Of a stretch of DNA of 64,000 bases, positions 1 through 8,316 are shown in pieces; position 1 is the stretch's first letter, and the number at the start of each line of letters is the position of its first letter. This stretch comes from Bacillota bacterium (GTDB taxonomy: Bacteria > Bacillota > Sulfobacillia > JAJYWN01 > JAJZPE01), in contig JAJYMC010000044.1 in NCBI GenBank assembly GCA_021787335.1, forward strand, positions 1 to 64,000, read 5' to 3'. The notes under the pieces were generated by a model, which ran no database searches, was not told where the DNA came from, and saw only the letters and a program-made list of their open reading frames with translations. The position numbers and the translations under genes were made by a program.

Positions 1-138
1 CGATACTTTGTAGACCACACGACATGATACCATGTCTCGTAGACGCAGTTCCCTGTAGACTTCCACGCTTCGTGCTTCATACCATCACGATACCACAGAA
101 CCTGTGTTCGCGAGGAAGTGGGTGCCACAAGTGGGGTT
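1..138. other. Left-edge non-coding stretch
   Basis: No convincing gene is seen here. A short open frame from 24 has no ribosome binding site and an unnatural composition, and it runs through the structured element that follows. Scattered GATACC-like words occur but form no regular array. This may be the 3' flank of a gene outside the window. Confidence 0.4.
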
Positions 139-193
139 CCGAGGGGGTCCATGTATCCCCCGACTCAAGTCGGAGGGATTATAGCCCCCTCGG
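139..193 (+). other. Nested stem-loop in the PepSY gene leader
   Basis: A perfect 9-bp outer stem (CCGAGGGGG at 139-147 with CCCCCTCGG at 185-193) encloses a second long hairpin. Its arms are 156-164 and 169-178, it has a TCAA loop, and it carries a single bulged A at 174. No T-run follows directly, so it is not a classic intrinsic terminator, although a pyrimidine-rich stretch lies at 214-230. It could be a structured leader RNA or the end of an upstream transcript. No known riboswitch family was recognised. Confidence 0.45.
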
Positions 194-254
194 ACTCCCC
201 CATCCGTCTCTAATCGTTTTCTTATCTTGCTCTAAGGCCCTCTTCATGGACGAC

Positions 255-263
255 TGGTATATT
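255..263 (+). promoter_or_regulatory. Possible extended -10 promoter for the PepSY gene
   Basis: TGG followed by TATATT matches an extended -10 element (TGn-TATAAT). It lies about 55 bases before the chosen ATG. No good -35 box is present at 17 bases, which is tolerated when the extended -10 is strong. Confidence 0.35.
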
Positions 264-318
264 GTTCCCTGACGGCTACATACGCCGCCAATCTGGAAGG
301 ACATCAAGGAGGATGACC

Positions 319-957
319 ATGCGCAAGAGAGTTTTGGTTTACACGCTGGCTGGGGTGATGGTGCTCGGAGGGGCCGTCGGGATGGGCCTCGTGACCGCCC
401 ACGCCTCGCCGGCCACGGCCGCCACGCCGACGCCGGCGGCGGCACCCGTATCGGCGGCGCCCCAGGTGAGCGAGGCCGCGGAGCAGGGGACTCAGGACCA
501 AGGCGACCAGCCGTCCTACACCTCCAGCATACAGGCCCCGAACCCGCAGGACAAGTCCGCCGACGGGACGGAGGCGGGCAAGACGGCCGAGGGGGCCGGG
601 GACCAGTCCGCAAGCGAGGCCGCGGAAGCCGCCTCCCTCCAGGCGCTGGCCAAGATCACGCCCGAGCAGGCCAAGGCCGCCGCGCTGGAGGCCGTCCCGG
701 GGACCGTGGTCAAGGTCGACCTGGACAACGAGAACGGGAACGTCGTCTACAGCGTTGAAGTCAAGGCGACCGACGGCGTCCATGAGCTGAAGATCGACGC
801 CGGCAACGGCACGGTCCTGGCCCAGGACAGCCAGCACGAAGACGGCGCCGAGGACGAGAAGGGCGCCAAGGGGATCGAGAACGAGAAGGGCTCCAATGCC
901 CCGGACACCGACCAGGTGCAGTTCGAAGACCAGTCGGGCGACCAGTCAGGGGACTGA
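319..957 (+). CDS. Secreted PepSY-domain protein
   Basis: This 212-residue exported protein begins with a clear signal peptide: MRKR, then a hydrophobic segment of about 18 residues ending near AHA-SPA. A long Ala/Pro/Gln/Asp/Glu-rich linker follows. A single PepSY-like domain sits at about residues 105-175 (TPEQAKAAALEAVPG, then VYSVEVKA and HELKIDAGNGTVL). The tail is very acidic and ends in a small in-frame repeat, DQSGDQSGD. PepSY domains are often protease inhibitors or propeptide-like modules in the cell envelope. ATG 319 is chosen because AAGGAGG at 306-312 lies six bases upstream; ATG 313 and TTG 262 are too close or lack a site. The gene is monocistronic and followed by a terminator. 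Confidence 0.8.
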   Translation: MRKRVLVYTLAGVMVLGGAVGMGLVTAHASPATAATPTPAAAPVSAAPQVSEAAEQGTQDQGDQPSYTSSIQAPNPQDKSADGTEAGKTAEGAGDQSASEAAEAASLQALAKITPEQAKAAALEAVPGTVVKVDLDNENGNVVYSVEVKATDGVHELKIDAGNGTVLAQDSQHEDGAEDEKGAKGIENEKGSNAPDTDQVQFEDQSGDQSGD

Positions 958-986
958 GCGGAACCCGCCCCTGAGGGGCTGAGCGC

Positions 987-1031
987 GAGCGGACGGGCCG
1001 TGAGCGGTCGGGCCGTGAGCGGTCGGGCCTG
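987..1031. repeat. Three tandem 15-bp copies
   Basis: GAGCGGACGGGCCGT is followed directly by GAGCGGTCGGGCCGT and then GAGCGGTCGGGCCTG, giving three head-to-tail 15-bp units with few mismatches. They lie between the PepSY gene and its terminator. Confidence 0.85.
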
Positions 1032-1059
1032 TTACCGACCAATCGAGAAGGAACCAGAC

Positions 1060-1090
1060 AACCGGGCCTTCCGAGGCCCGGTTGTTTGCT
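1060..1090 (+). terminator. Intrinsic terminator after the PepSY gene
   Basis: A perfect 10-bp GC-rich stem (AACCGGGCCT 1060-1069 with AGGCCCGGTT 1074-1083) is followed by TGTTTGCT. It lies about 100 bases after the PepSY stop and just before the end of the convergent permease gene, so it may serve both strands. Confidence 0.75.
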
Positions 1091-1123
1091 GTGCGCCGGC
1101 TCATTGGGCGGAACCGAGTCTTC

Positions 1124-1885
1124 TCAATCCCACCGGAAGAGCAGACTCGTCAAGGCGACACCGGCGACGAGGCAGGCGAGCAGGACCCAGAGCGGCGTCA
1201 GCAGGCCGCCGGCCGACCCAGGGCGGAAGGCCCCGCGCAGGAGGTCGACGAGGTAGGTGAGGGGCACGAACCTGGTGATGAGCTTGAACCCCTCGGGCAT
1301 GACCGCTACCGGCACGACGACCCCCGAGAAGACCATCATGAACATGTTCAGGCCAGTGGCCAAGGCGTTGGCGGTCCCAGAGGACTTGACCACGCTGACG
1401 AGGAGGAACGCCAGAGCCAGGAAGCTCAGGGCGCCCAGGGTCGTCGCCCCGAAGATGGCGAGCCAGGAGCCGGTGGGGGCGATGCCGAAGAAAAGGCGGC
1501 CGGCCGCGAAGACCACGACGGCCATCAGGAGGATCATCAGGTAACCCGGGACGATCTGGGAGACGACGATGGACCAGGCCGGGACGGGCGAAACCCGGAG
1601 CCGCCTGAGCACCTGGCGCTCGCGGAGGTTCACCAGGCCGACGCCGACCTGGTAGAAAGCCGTCGAGGCGACGCCAATGCCGACCAGTCCGGGGACGAAG
1701 AGGTCGAGGACCCTCAGGCCGCCAAACTCGGGCCGCGGCTTGCTACCGTACATCCCGCCGAAGACGACCACCATGAGCACGGGGAAGAGCAGGGACCAGA
1801 AGACGGTGGCCCATTCGCGGAACATCAGCTTGGTCTGGGCCCAGGTCAGGGCGGCCGTCGCCCGGAGATAACGCCGTGCCATCAT
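1124..1885 (-). CDS. ABC-2 type transporter permease
   Basis: This 253-residue membrane protein has about six hydrophobic segments and the usual ABC-2 layout: an N-terminal cytoplasmic helix (RATAALTWAQTKLMFREW), a first TM (SLLFPVLMVVVFGGMY), and a conserved C-terminal core with PEGFKLITRFVPLTYLVDLLRG, typical of daunorubicin/multidrug-type export permeases. The start is the first of two consecutive ATGs at 1885. It overlaps the stop of the upstream ATPase (ATGA), so the two are translationally coupled. The two proteins should form a homodimeric or heterodimeric exporter in the cytoplasmic membrane. The substrate cannot be inferred. Confidence 0.9.
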   Translation of the reverse strand: MMARRYLRATAALTWAQTKLMFREWATVFWSLLFPVLMVVVFGGMYGSKPRPEFGGLRVLDLFVPGLVGIGVASTAFYQVGVGLVNLRERQVLRRLRVSPVPAWSIVVSQIVPGYLMILLMAVVVFAAGRLFFGIAPTGSWLAIFGATTLGALSFLALAFLLVSVVKSSGTANALATGLNMFMMVFSGVVVPVAVMPEGFKLITRFVPLTYLVDLLRGAFRPGSAGGLLTPLWVLLACLVAGVALTSLLFRWD

Positions 1886-2598
1886 GCGCCACTCCCCTGC
1901 ATCAGCTTCACGTAGAGGTCGTCCAGGTTCTCGGCCTCGCGCCGGCTGATGAGCTCGCCCGGCGGGCCCTTGGCGACGCACTTCCCGCGGTCGAGGAAGA
2001 GGACCTCGTCGCACAGCTTTTCGGCCTCGTCCATCAGGTGGGTGGTGAGGAAGACGGTCTTGCCCGCCGACTGCAGCTCCCGGATGATCTCCCAGATGGC
2101 CCGGCGCCCGAGCGGGTCCACGCCGGCCGACGGCTCGTCGAGGAAGACGAGTTCGGGGTCGTTGATGAGGGCGAGGGCCAGGGCCAGCCGCTGCTTCTCG
2201 CCGCCGGAGAGGCTCTGGGCGGCGGCTCGGCGCTTGCCTTCGAGGCCGACCCGCTTGAGCAGCCCGTCCGGGTCCTGCGTCCTCGGATAGAGGGCGGCGA
2301 AGAGGCTCAGGGCCTCCACGACCCGGATGCGCGGGAAGAGCGAGGTCACCTGCAGTTGCACGCCGACCTTCTCCCGGACCGGCGTCGGCGAACGGACCGG
2401 GTCATGCCCGAGGACCGACAGCGTCCCCGAGTCCGGGCGCCGCAGACCGACCAGGCTCTCGATGATGGTCGTCTTGCCGGCGCCGTTCGGCCCCAGGAGC
2501 CCGAAGACCGCGCCCTTCTCCACGGTGAAGGATACCCCGTCCACGGCGTGGACCGAGTTGTAGGTCTTGACCATATCGCGGACCTCGACGACGGCCAT
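1882..2598 (-). CDS. ABC-2 type transporter ATP-binding protein
   Basis: This 238-residue ATPase energises the adjacent permease. Walker A is GPNGAGKTT (about residues 35-43), the signature is LSGGEKQRLALA, and Walker B with the catalytic Glu is LVFLDEPSAGVD, followed by the H-loop FLTTHLMDEAEKL. Length and motif spacing are normal for the CcmA/DrrA class. The gene starts at ATG 2598. It is not preceded by another co-directional gene, since about 120 bases separate it from the end of the WYL regulator, so it may have its own promoter or be read through from the regulator. Confidence 0.93.
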   Translation of the reverse strand: MAVVEVRDMVKTYNSVHAVDGVSFTVEKGAVFGLLGPNGAGKTTIIESLVGLRRPDSGTLSVLGHDPVRSPTPVREKVGVQLQVTSLFPRIRVVEALSLFAALYPRTQDPDGLLKRVGLEGKRRAAAQSLSGGEKQRLALALALINDPELVFLDEPSAGVDPLGRRAIWEIIRELQSAGKTVFLTTHLMDEAEKLCDEVLFLDRGKCVAKGPPGELISRREAENLDDLYVKLMQGSGA

Positions 2599-2720
2599 CG
2601 CCTGGCCCCCCTTGCGGGTTCTGGGCTACGCGGCAGGATTATGCGGCAGGACTTCGCGGGTGGAGGCGGAAGTTCCTTCCAAACCAGGCGCCCTGGCGGC
2701 GACGCCCTGAGACTTACGCG

Positions 2721-3692
2721 TCACCTGGGATTCCTGTCTGCGTAGAAGTCAAGGACCGCCCGCGCTTTCTGAATGACCACTTGGCGAAGCTCGGCCGGCT
2801 CAAGCACCTCGATGCGTTCACCGAAGCCGAGGACGTACTCACCGGCTTCTTCAAGAGTCTCAAAGCGAATCTCAGCCTCCGACCAGCCATCACCCGCTGG
2901 CGGCCCGACGGACTCGACCCGGGCGAACCGCCCGGCCAGCCGCAGGCGCGGAAGGATGTCGGGGGCGGCCCGTACCCGTGCCGGATAGCGCGGCAGGTTA
3001 GCGATGAAGTCCCGCGATGCTTGGGCCCAGTGGGTGGCGAGGTCGAAGTCTTCCGGCCGGCGGCACGGCTCGTCGGCCACCCGTGCGTTCCGCATCCGAG
3101 AAACCCGGTAAGTCCGGATTTCACCTTCGACCGCCGCGACCAGGTACCAGATGCTGCCCTTGGCGACGAGGCCGAGCGGGTCGACGAGACGCTCCACGTT
3201 CTCGCCGCCGTCCCGCTGATAGGTCAGGTAAGCCCGGCGGTCACGCCAGAGTGCGTCCTGCAAGACGGGGAGGGCCGAGGAGCGTTCATCGGGTTGACTC
3301 CAGCCGGCGGCGTCGAGATGGATCCGCTGTCGAATGAAGGAGGCGTCCCGGCGGCGGGCGGAGGGGAGGGCGGCGAGCAGCTTGATCGACGCACCCTCGG
3401 CGGCGTCGTGAAGACCGAGGTCCGACAGCAGACGGGAAGGGCCGGCCACGAAGAGGGCCTTGATTTCATCCTGGTTCAGGCCGGTCAGGTTGGTCTGATA
3501 ACCCTCCGGCAGCGTCCAGCCGCCGCCGGCGCCTCGCACGGCGATGACCGGCACACCGGCCGCGCTGAGGGCCTCCATGTCTCGGTGGATGGTGCGTTCC
3601 GAGACCTCCAGCCGCTCGGCCAGTTCCCGGCCCGTCATCCGTCGCCTGACCTGAAGCAAGAGCATGATCAACAGTAGCCGGTCGGCCCGCAT
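2721..3692 (-). CDS. HTH-WYL family transcriptional regulator
   Basis: This 323-residue regulator has an N-terminal DeoR/HTH_11-type winged helix (about 5-60: GRELAERLEVSERTIHRDMEAL) followed by a WYL domain (about 140-215, containing GSIWYLVAAVEGEIRTYRVS) and a C-terminal extension domain. WYL proteins bind small ligands or nucleic-acid-related molecules and control nearby genes. It is divergent from the ABC exporter pair and upstream, in the same direction, of the ABC-2 operon, so either transporter may be its target. A short dyad in the divergent spacer is a candidate operator. The ATG at 3692 fits the start of the HTH domain. Confidence 0.92.
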   Translation of the reverse strand: MRADRLLLIMLLLQVRRRMTGRELAERLEVSERTIHRDMEALSAAGVPVIAVRGAGGGWTLPEGYQTNLTGLNQDEIKALFVAGPSRLLSDLGLHDAAEGASIKLLAALPSARRRDASFIRQRIHLDAAGWSQPDERSSALPVLQDALWRDRRAYLTYQRDGGENVERLVDPLGLVAKGSIWYLVAAVEGEIRTYRVSRMRNARVADEPCRRPEDFDLATHWAQASRDFIANLPRYPARVRAAPDILPRLRLAGRFARVESVGPPAGDGWSEAEIRFETLEEAGEYVLGFGERIEVLEPAELRQVVIQKARAVLDFYADRNPR

Positions 3693-3737
3693 CGTCTTCC
3701 ACCTCTCGGTGATTTTCCCTCATCCTATCAGGTGAAT

Positions 3738-3771
3738 ATGACAGCGGGTGTCATGAATCCTTCGTTATACT
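3738..3771 (+). promoter_or_regulatory. Candidate operator and -10 box in the WYL/ABC divergent spacer
   Basis: ATGACA and TGTCAT form a perfect 6-bp dyad around a 5-bp centre (3738-3754). A -10-like TATACT follows at 3766-3771 on the plus strand. TGACA...TGTCA dyads are plausible sites for DeoR-type winged-helix dimers. The link to the neighbouring WYL regulator is inferred from position only. Confidence 0.4.
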
Positions 3772-3832
3772 GGCTCCCGGCGGCAAATTAGCGGCGGGGC
3801 GGCCCGCCGGCTGGGGGCGGGGTGCGGACTAG

Positions 3833-5563
3833 TTGAACAGACACGGCCAGCTTCTCCTTCGTTACCTGGGCCCGCAGGCCCCGCAGGCCTCGCTGATGGG
3901 CCTCCTACTGGTGATCAGCACGGCCTTCCAGGTGGCCGGGCCGCGGGTGGTCCGCGGGTTCATCGATGCGGCGGTGGGAGGAGCTCCAGCGGACTCCCTC
4001 CACCGTCTGGCGGCCCTCTTCATCGCCGTGTCCGGCGCCGCCCAGGTCCTGCGGGTGCTCGCCGCCTACTGGAGTGAACAGGTGGCCTGGGTGGCCACGA
4101 ACGCCCTCCGCCTGGACCTGACGGCCCATCTGCTGAGTCTGGACGGCGGTTTCCACAAGACCCGGACACCCGGCGAGCTCATCGAGCGGGTCGACGGCGA
4201 TGTCAACGACCTGGCCGGTTTCCTATCAAGCTTCGCCGGTCAGTTGCTGGGCGGTGCCTTGCTGCTTTTGGGCATCCTGGTCTCACTATTCGTTGAAAGC
4301 CCCGTCCTCGGCACGGTTTTTGCGTTGTTCAGCGCCGGCGCGTTCGCTATCTTCGGGGCGGTTCGCCGCCTGGCCGGGCCAGCCCTTCGTGAAACGCGCG
4401 AACGCGGCGCCCGCCTCTATGGATTCCTTGGCGAACTGATGACGGCCACCGAAGACATCCGGTCGTCGGGCGCCGTCCAGTATGTGAGGGGTCGGCTCAT
4501 CGGGCATTTGCGCGGCTGGCTGCCGGTGGCCGTGCGGGCCAAGGTGTGGGAGAATCTCGTCTGGACGGTTGCCCTGATGATCTTCGCCTTTGGCGACGCG
4601 TTGGCCTACGGCCTGGGCGGGCTGCTCTATCGCCTCGGGCGGGCGCCGATCGGGACCGTTTACATGGTCCTCGCCTACACGGCCCTGCTCGCGCAACCCC
4701 TGGAGACCATCCGCTCGCAGCTTGAAAACTTGCAGCAGGCGGACGCAGGAATCGCCCGCATCGGGCAACTCCTGGCCGTCCGATCGCGGGTCGTCGATGG
4801 GACGGCCGCCATCCCGTCCGGTGCCCTCACGGTCGATTTTCGTGATGTCCACTTCAGTTACGACGAGGGGCAGGAACGGGCCCTGGACCGGGTCTCCTTC
4901 AGCGTAGCGGCCGGCCGGCGGCTTGCCGTTCTGGGGAGGACGGGCAGCGGCAAGACCACCCTGGCCAGGTTGCTCTTCAGGATGTACGACCCACAGGACG
5001 GTGAGGTGGTCGTGGGCCAGGTACCGTTGACCACGGTCAGGTTGGCCTCCCTGCGCTCCCGGGTCGGGCTGGTGACGCAGGAAGTGCAGCTCTTCCAGGC
5101 CAGCCTGCGGGACAACCTGACCTTCTTCGACCCACGGGTCCCCGACGCGCGGTTAAGCGAGATCCTGGACCAGCTTGGGCTGGGGCCGTGGCTCCGGCGA
5201 CAGCCCGGGGGTCTGGATACTCCAGTCTCAGCCGCCGCCCTCTCGGCCGGCGAGGCGCAGTTGCTCGCCTTGGCCCGCGTCTTTCTGCGGGATCCCGGCC
5301 TGGTCGTCCTAGACGAGGCCTCGAGCCGGCTCGACCCCGTGACCGAGGAGCTGTTGGGCGGGGCCATGAAGCGGCTTTTCGAGGAACGGACGGTGATTAT
5401 CATCGCCCATCGATTGGCAACAGTGGGGCTGGTCGACGATGTTCTCATCCTGGAAGGCGGCCGCGTCATTGAGCATGGGGCCCGGGACGAACTGGCCGCC
5501 GACCCAGCGTCGCGCTTCCATCACCTGCGCCGCGCCGGGCTCGAGGAGGCGTTGGACTCATGA
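3833..5563 (+). CDS. ABC exporter half-transporter A (catalytic Walker B, degenerate signature)
   Basis: This 576-residue protein has an N-terminal six-helix transmembrane domain (about 1-320) fused to an ATPase domain (about 335-576). Walker A is LGRTGSGKTTLARL, Walker B is LVVLDEASSRLD with the catalytic Glu, and the H-loop is IIIAHRLA. The ABC signature is LSAGEAQLLALAR instead of LSGGQ. The start used is TTG 3833; no strong ribosome site is visible and the first in-frame ATG is about 21 residues later. It overlaps the next gene (ATGA), which encodes its likely partner in a heterodimeric exporter of unknown substrate (lipid, peptide or drug). Confidence 0.88.
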   Translation: MNRHGQLLLRYLGPQAPQASLMGLLLVISTAFQVAGPRVVRGFIDAAVGGAPADSLHRLAALFIAVSGAAQVLRVLAAYWSEQVAWVATNALRLDLTAHLLSLDGGFHKTRTPGELIERVDGDVNDLAGFLSSFAGQLLGGALLLLGILVSLFVESPVLGTVFALFSAGAFAIFGAVRRLAGPALRETRERGARLYGFLGELMTATEDIRSSGAVQYVRGRLIGHLRGWLPVAVRAKVWENLVWTVALMIFAFGDALAYGLGGLLYRLGRAPIGTVYMVLAYTALLAQPLETIRSQLENLQQADAGIARIGQLLAVRSRVVDGTAAIPSGALTVDFRDVHFSYDEGQERALDRVSFSVAAGRRLAVLGRTGSGKTTLARLLFRMYDPQDGEVVVGQVPLTTVRLASLRSRVGLVTQEVQLFQASLRDNLTFFDPRVPDARLSEILDQLGLGPWLRRQPGGLDTPVSAAALSAGEAQLLALARVFLRDPGLVVLDEASSRLDPVTEELLGGAMKRLFEERTVIIIAHRLATVGLVDDVLILEGGRVIEHGARDELAADPASRFHHLRRAGLEEALDS

Positions 5564-7329
5564 GACGGACCGCGTCCCCGCCGACCAGCTACTTCATCGG
5601 AAGGCTCATCGCCTATCAGCCCTGGTGGTGGTCCGGCGATGCCCTTTGCTGGCTGCTCTTCCACACCTGGCCGCTCTTCGCCGGGCTGCTGGCCCGGGAG
5701 TTCTTCATCCTACTGCAGGGCAACGAGCCGGCCAGGCTCGGCCTGCCGGCCATCGTCGCCCTGGCGGCCGCCCTGGGCGTGTCCCGGGCCGGCATCGTTT
5801 TCGTCGCCTCGATAGCCAACGGGCAGGAGCGCTTCCGTTTCCGCGCCCTTCTCTGGCACAACCTGATGATGAGCATTCTCCGCCGCCCAGGCGCCCGCGC
5901 TCTGCCGGGGACGGTCGGCGAGGCCCTCTCGACCCTTCGAGACGACGTCCTCAACACCGCTGAAGCGGCCGACCTGGTTTTTGACTCCGCGGCCGCCTTC
6001 CTTTTCGCCGCGGGGGGACTGGCGATTCTCCTCCGGGTGAATGCTCGCGTCACGCTGTTTGTTTTCATACCCATCACGGTGGTCATCGCCGTCGCCCATG
6101 CCGTCCGCGCCCAGCTCACCGGCGTCCGCGAACGGAGCCGCCAGGCCACCGCCAGGGTGACCGGGGCCATTGGCGAGGTCTTCTCGTCGGTGCAGGCCAT
6201 CCAGGTGGCCGCGGCCGAGGAGTTGATGCTGGCCTATCTCCGCCGGCTGAGCGACCAGCGGCGGCTGGCGATGGTCCGGGACGCCCTGCAGAGATTGTGG
6301 GTCGACGCCATCTTCAGGCAGACGGCCGACCTAGGCGCCGGCCTGGTGCTCCTGGTGGCGGCCACACAGATGCGCGCCGGCTCTTTCAGCGTCGGCGACC
6401 TTGCCCTCTTCTCGACCTACCTGATGCAGGTCAGCGACTTCACGGGCTTCCTGGGCTGGCTCATCAATACCTACCGGCAGTCGGGCGTGAGCGTGCGACG
6501 GCTAACGGACATGCTGCAGGGGGAACCGGCGGCCAGGTTGGTGGAGCACCTCCGGCTGCCCCGGGGCGGAACGACCAGGTCGCCGGTGGACGGAAGAGGG
6601 GGAGACCCCGTCGGCCGGCCAACCGACGCTGAAGAGAGGACGCTTCGCCCCCCGGACCGGCTCCGGTGCCTCGAGGTGAGCGGCCTGACTTATCATCATC
6701 CGGACAGTGGGCGCGGTATCACCGATGTCTCCTTCAAGTTGGAGCGGGGCACGGTCACCGTCATCACCGGCCGCCTCGGGTCCGGCAAGACGACCCTGGT
6801 CCGGACACTCCTTGGGCTGCTCCAGGCGGAGCGAGGGGAAGTGCGTTGGAACGGCGAATTGGTCCGTGACCCGGCGACGTTCTTCGTACCGCCGCGAGCG
6901 GTCTACACGGCGCAGGTGCCGACACTGCTCTCCGGGACCATCGAGGACAACATCCGCTCCGGTTGGCCGTCGGACGCGGCTCAGTTGAACCGGGCCGTTT
7001 ACGGTGCGGTTCTCGAACGCGACCTGGCAGAGTTCCCAGCGGGCCTGGCGACGGTCATCGGCGCGAGGGGCATGAGGCTCTCAGGCGGTCAGGTCCAACG
7101 AGTCGCCGCGGCCAGGATGTTCGTGCGCGAGGCGGAGCTTCTGGTCTGCGATGACGTCTCGAGCGCCCTTGACGACGACACAGAACAGCTCTTCTGGGCC
7201 CGTGCCTTTGAGCAAGACGCCACCTGGCTCATCGTCTCGCATCGCCCGGCCGTCCTGGCCCGTGCCGATCAGGTTCTGGAGATGGACGCGGGGCGCGTCC
7301 TTGGCACCTGTGAATCCAGGGAAAGCTAG
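5560..7329 (+). CDS. ABC exporter half-transporter B (canonical signature, missing catalytic Glu)
   Basis: This 589-residue TM-ATPase fusion has transmembrane helices over about 1-320, a proline- and arginine-rich linker, and then an ATPase domain. Walker A is TGRLGSGKTTLVRT and the signature is a canonical LSGGQVQRVAAAR. Walker B reads LLVCDDVSSALD, so the catalytic Glu is Asp. Together with half A this gives one composite ATP site with Glu plus LSGGQ and one degenerate site, the arrangement known for asymmetric heterodimeric exporters. ATG 5560 overlaps the preceding stop. The H-loop His (IVSHRPAV) is kept. Confidence 0.9.
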   Translation: MRRTASPPTSYFIGRLIAYQPWWWSGDALCWLLFHTWPLFAGLLAREFFILLQGNEPARLGLPAIVALAAALGVSRAGIVFVASIANGQERFRFRALLWHNLMMSILRRPGARALPGTVGEALSTLRDDVLNTAEAADLVFDSAAAFLFAAGGLAILLRVNARVTLFVFIPITVVIAVAHAVRAQLTGVRERSRQATARVTGAIGEVFSSVQAIQVAAAEELMLAYLRRLSDQRRLAMVRDALQRLWVDAIFRQTADLGAGLVLLVAATQMRAGSFSVGDLALFSTYLMQVSDFTGFLGWLINTYRQSGVSVRRLTDMLQGEPAARLVEHLRLPRGGTTRSPVDGRGGDPVGRPTDAEERTLRPPDRLRCLEVSGLTYHHPDSGRGITDVSFKLERGTVTVITGRLGSGKTTLVRTLLGLLQAERGEVRWNGELVRDPATFFVPPRAVYTAQVPTLLSGTIEDNIRSGWPSDAAQLNRAVYGAVLERDLAEFPAGLATVIGARGMRLSGGQVQRVAAARMFVREAELLVCDDVSSALDDDTEQLFWARAFEQDATWLIVSHRPAVLARADQVLEMDAGRVLGTCESRES

Positions 7330-7368
7330 AGTGGGGCGCGAGGAAGCGCCCCTCGGGGGTGAGGCCTG

Positions 7369-8184
7369 ATGTGCGAGTTCTGCACCCAGCACGGCGAGGG
7401 CAAGAAGTGGTATGAGAACATGGAGAACTACTCCCGCGAGCTGCTGCATGACCCGAAGCGGGAGGAGTACATCCGCAACTTCTTCGACCGCCTGGAGCGC
7501 AACCACATGCGCGGCGAGCGGCTCCTGAGGACCGCCCGGCGGATGGCTCCGGGGCCGTACCAGTTCCTCCGCCGGATGGTCGAGCCGCGCCAGAAGTCCA
7601 TCCACTTCGGGCAGGTCCTGCCGGTCGAGGACGTCGAGGCGATCATCGACCGGGTCGGCACGGTGACCCGGTTGACCTGCGTCTGCCGCAAGCTGACGAC
7701 CGGCAAGGAGCTGCGCTACTGCCTGGCCCTGGGGGCCGACCTGACGCCCCTGCTCGACCCGCACTCGACCTACCGCGACGGGCTCGAGGAGCTGAGCGCC
7801 GACGAGGCCAAGGCGGCCGTCCGCCGCTTCGATGAGGAGGGCCAGGTCCACTCGGTCTGGACGATGCTGACCCCGTTCATCGGCGCCGTCTGCAACTGCG
7901 ACCAGGACTGCCTGGCCTACCGCGCCCAGCACACCTTCGACCTGGCGACGGTGATGTTCAAGTCCGAATACGTGGCCCGGGTCGAGCCCGAGCTGTGCGC
8001 AGGCTGCGGCGAGTGCGTCGAGGTCTGCCGGTTCGGGGCCATGCGCGACGTGGGCGGGGTGATGGCCGTTGATGCCCGGGCGTGCTACGGCTGCGGGCTC
8101 TGCCGGGCGCGGTGCCCGAGCGGGGCGGTGGGGTTGGTGGAGAGGGAGTGGGGGCTTAACTCGTCACCGGTGAGCGGTAGATGA
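7369..8184 (+). CDS. 4Fe-4S binding protein with Cys-rich N-terminal region
   Basis: This 271-residue cytoplasmic protein ends in two ferredoxin-type clusters (CAGCGECVEVCRFGAM and CYGCGLCRARCPSGAV, about 208-250). The N-terminal part has further conserved-looking cysteines (MCEFC at the start, LTCVCRK, VCNCDQDC), suggesting an additional metal site, but its fold is not recognised. Fe-S proteins of this shape occur as electron carriers or sensors in anaerobes. It lies 39 bases after the ABC exporter and may be cotranscribed with it. The function is otherwise unknown. Confidence 0.8.
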   Translation: MCEFCTQHGEGKKWYENMENYSRELLHDPKREEYIRNFFDRLERNHMRGERLLRTARRMAPGPYQFLRRMVEPRQKSIHFGQVLPVEDVEAIIDRVGTVTRLTCVCRKLTTGKELRYCLALGADLTPLLDPHSTYRDGLEELSADEAKAAVRRFDEEGQVHSVWTMLTPFIGAVCNCDQDCLAYRAQHTFDLATVMFKSEYVARVEPELCAGCGECVEVCRFGAMRDVGGVMAVDARACYGCGLCRARCPSGAVGLVEREWGLNSSPVSGR

Positions 8185-8285
8185 GTGATCCGGCTCTGCT
8201 GACGTGGTGATCCGCTGTGGTTGGCGAGCGCTGTTGATGGTATGCGGGGAACCATACCACCAAGCGAACACCCAGAGTATAAGAG

Positions 8286-8313
8286 AACCCCGCCCGATAA
8301 GCCGGGCGGGGTT
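8286..8313. terminator. Bidirectional terminator between Fe-S gene and defence-like operon
   Basis: A perfect 11-bp stem (AACCCCGCCCG 8286-8296 with CGGGCGGGGTT 8303-8313) has a 6-base loop. It sits between two convergent genes, only four bases after the end of the minus-strand HEPN-motif gene. On the minus strand it is followed by CTCTTAT. A further small hairpin (arms 8238-8244 and 8253-8259) lies just left of it. Confidence 0.7.
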
Positions 8314-8316
8314 GCA

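Noticed and set aside
1-138. CRISPR-like or repeat array from the GATACC words
   Set aside because: The words are irregularly spaced and too short, and no repeat-spacer structure exists.
24-272. Short plus-strand frame at the left edge
   Set aside because: It crosses the structured element, has no ribosome site and no protein-like composition.
1876-2745. Plus-strand frame opposite the ABC ATPase
   Set aside because: It is a shadow of a gene with intact Walker and signature motifs.
8187-8285. Possible small RNA or promoter between convergent genes
   Set aside because: Only a short hairpin (8238-8259) is seen, with no promoter boxes or conserved boxes. The terminator explains the region.
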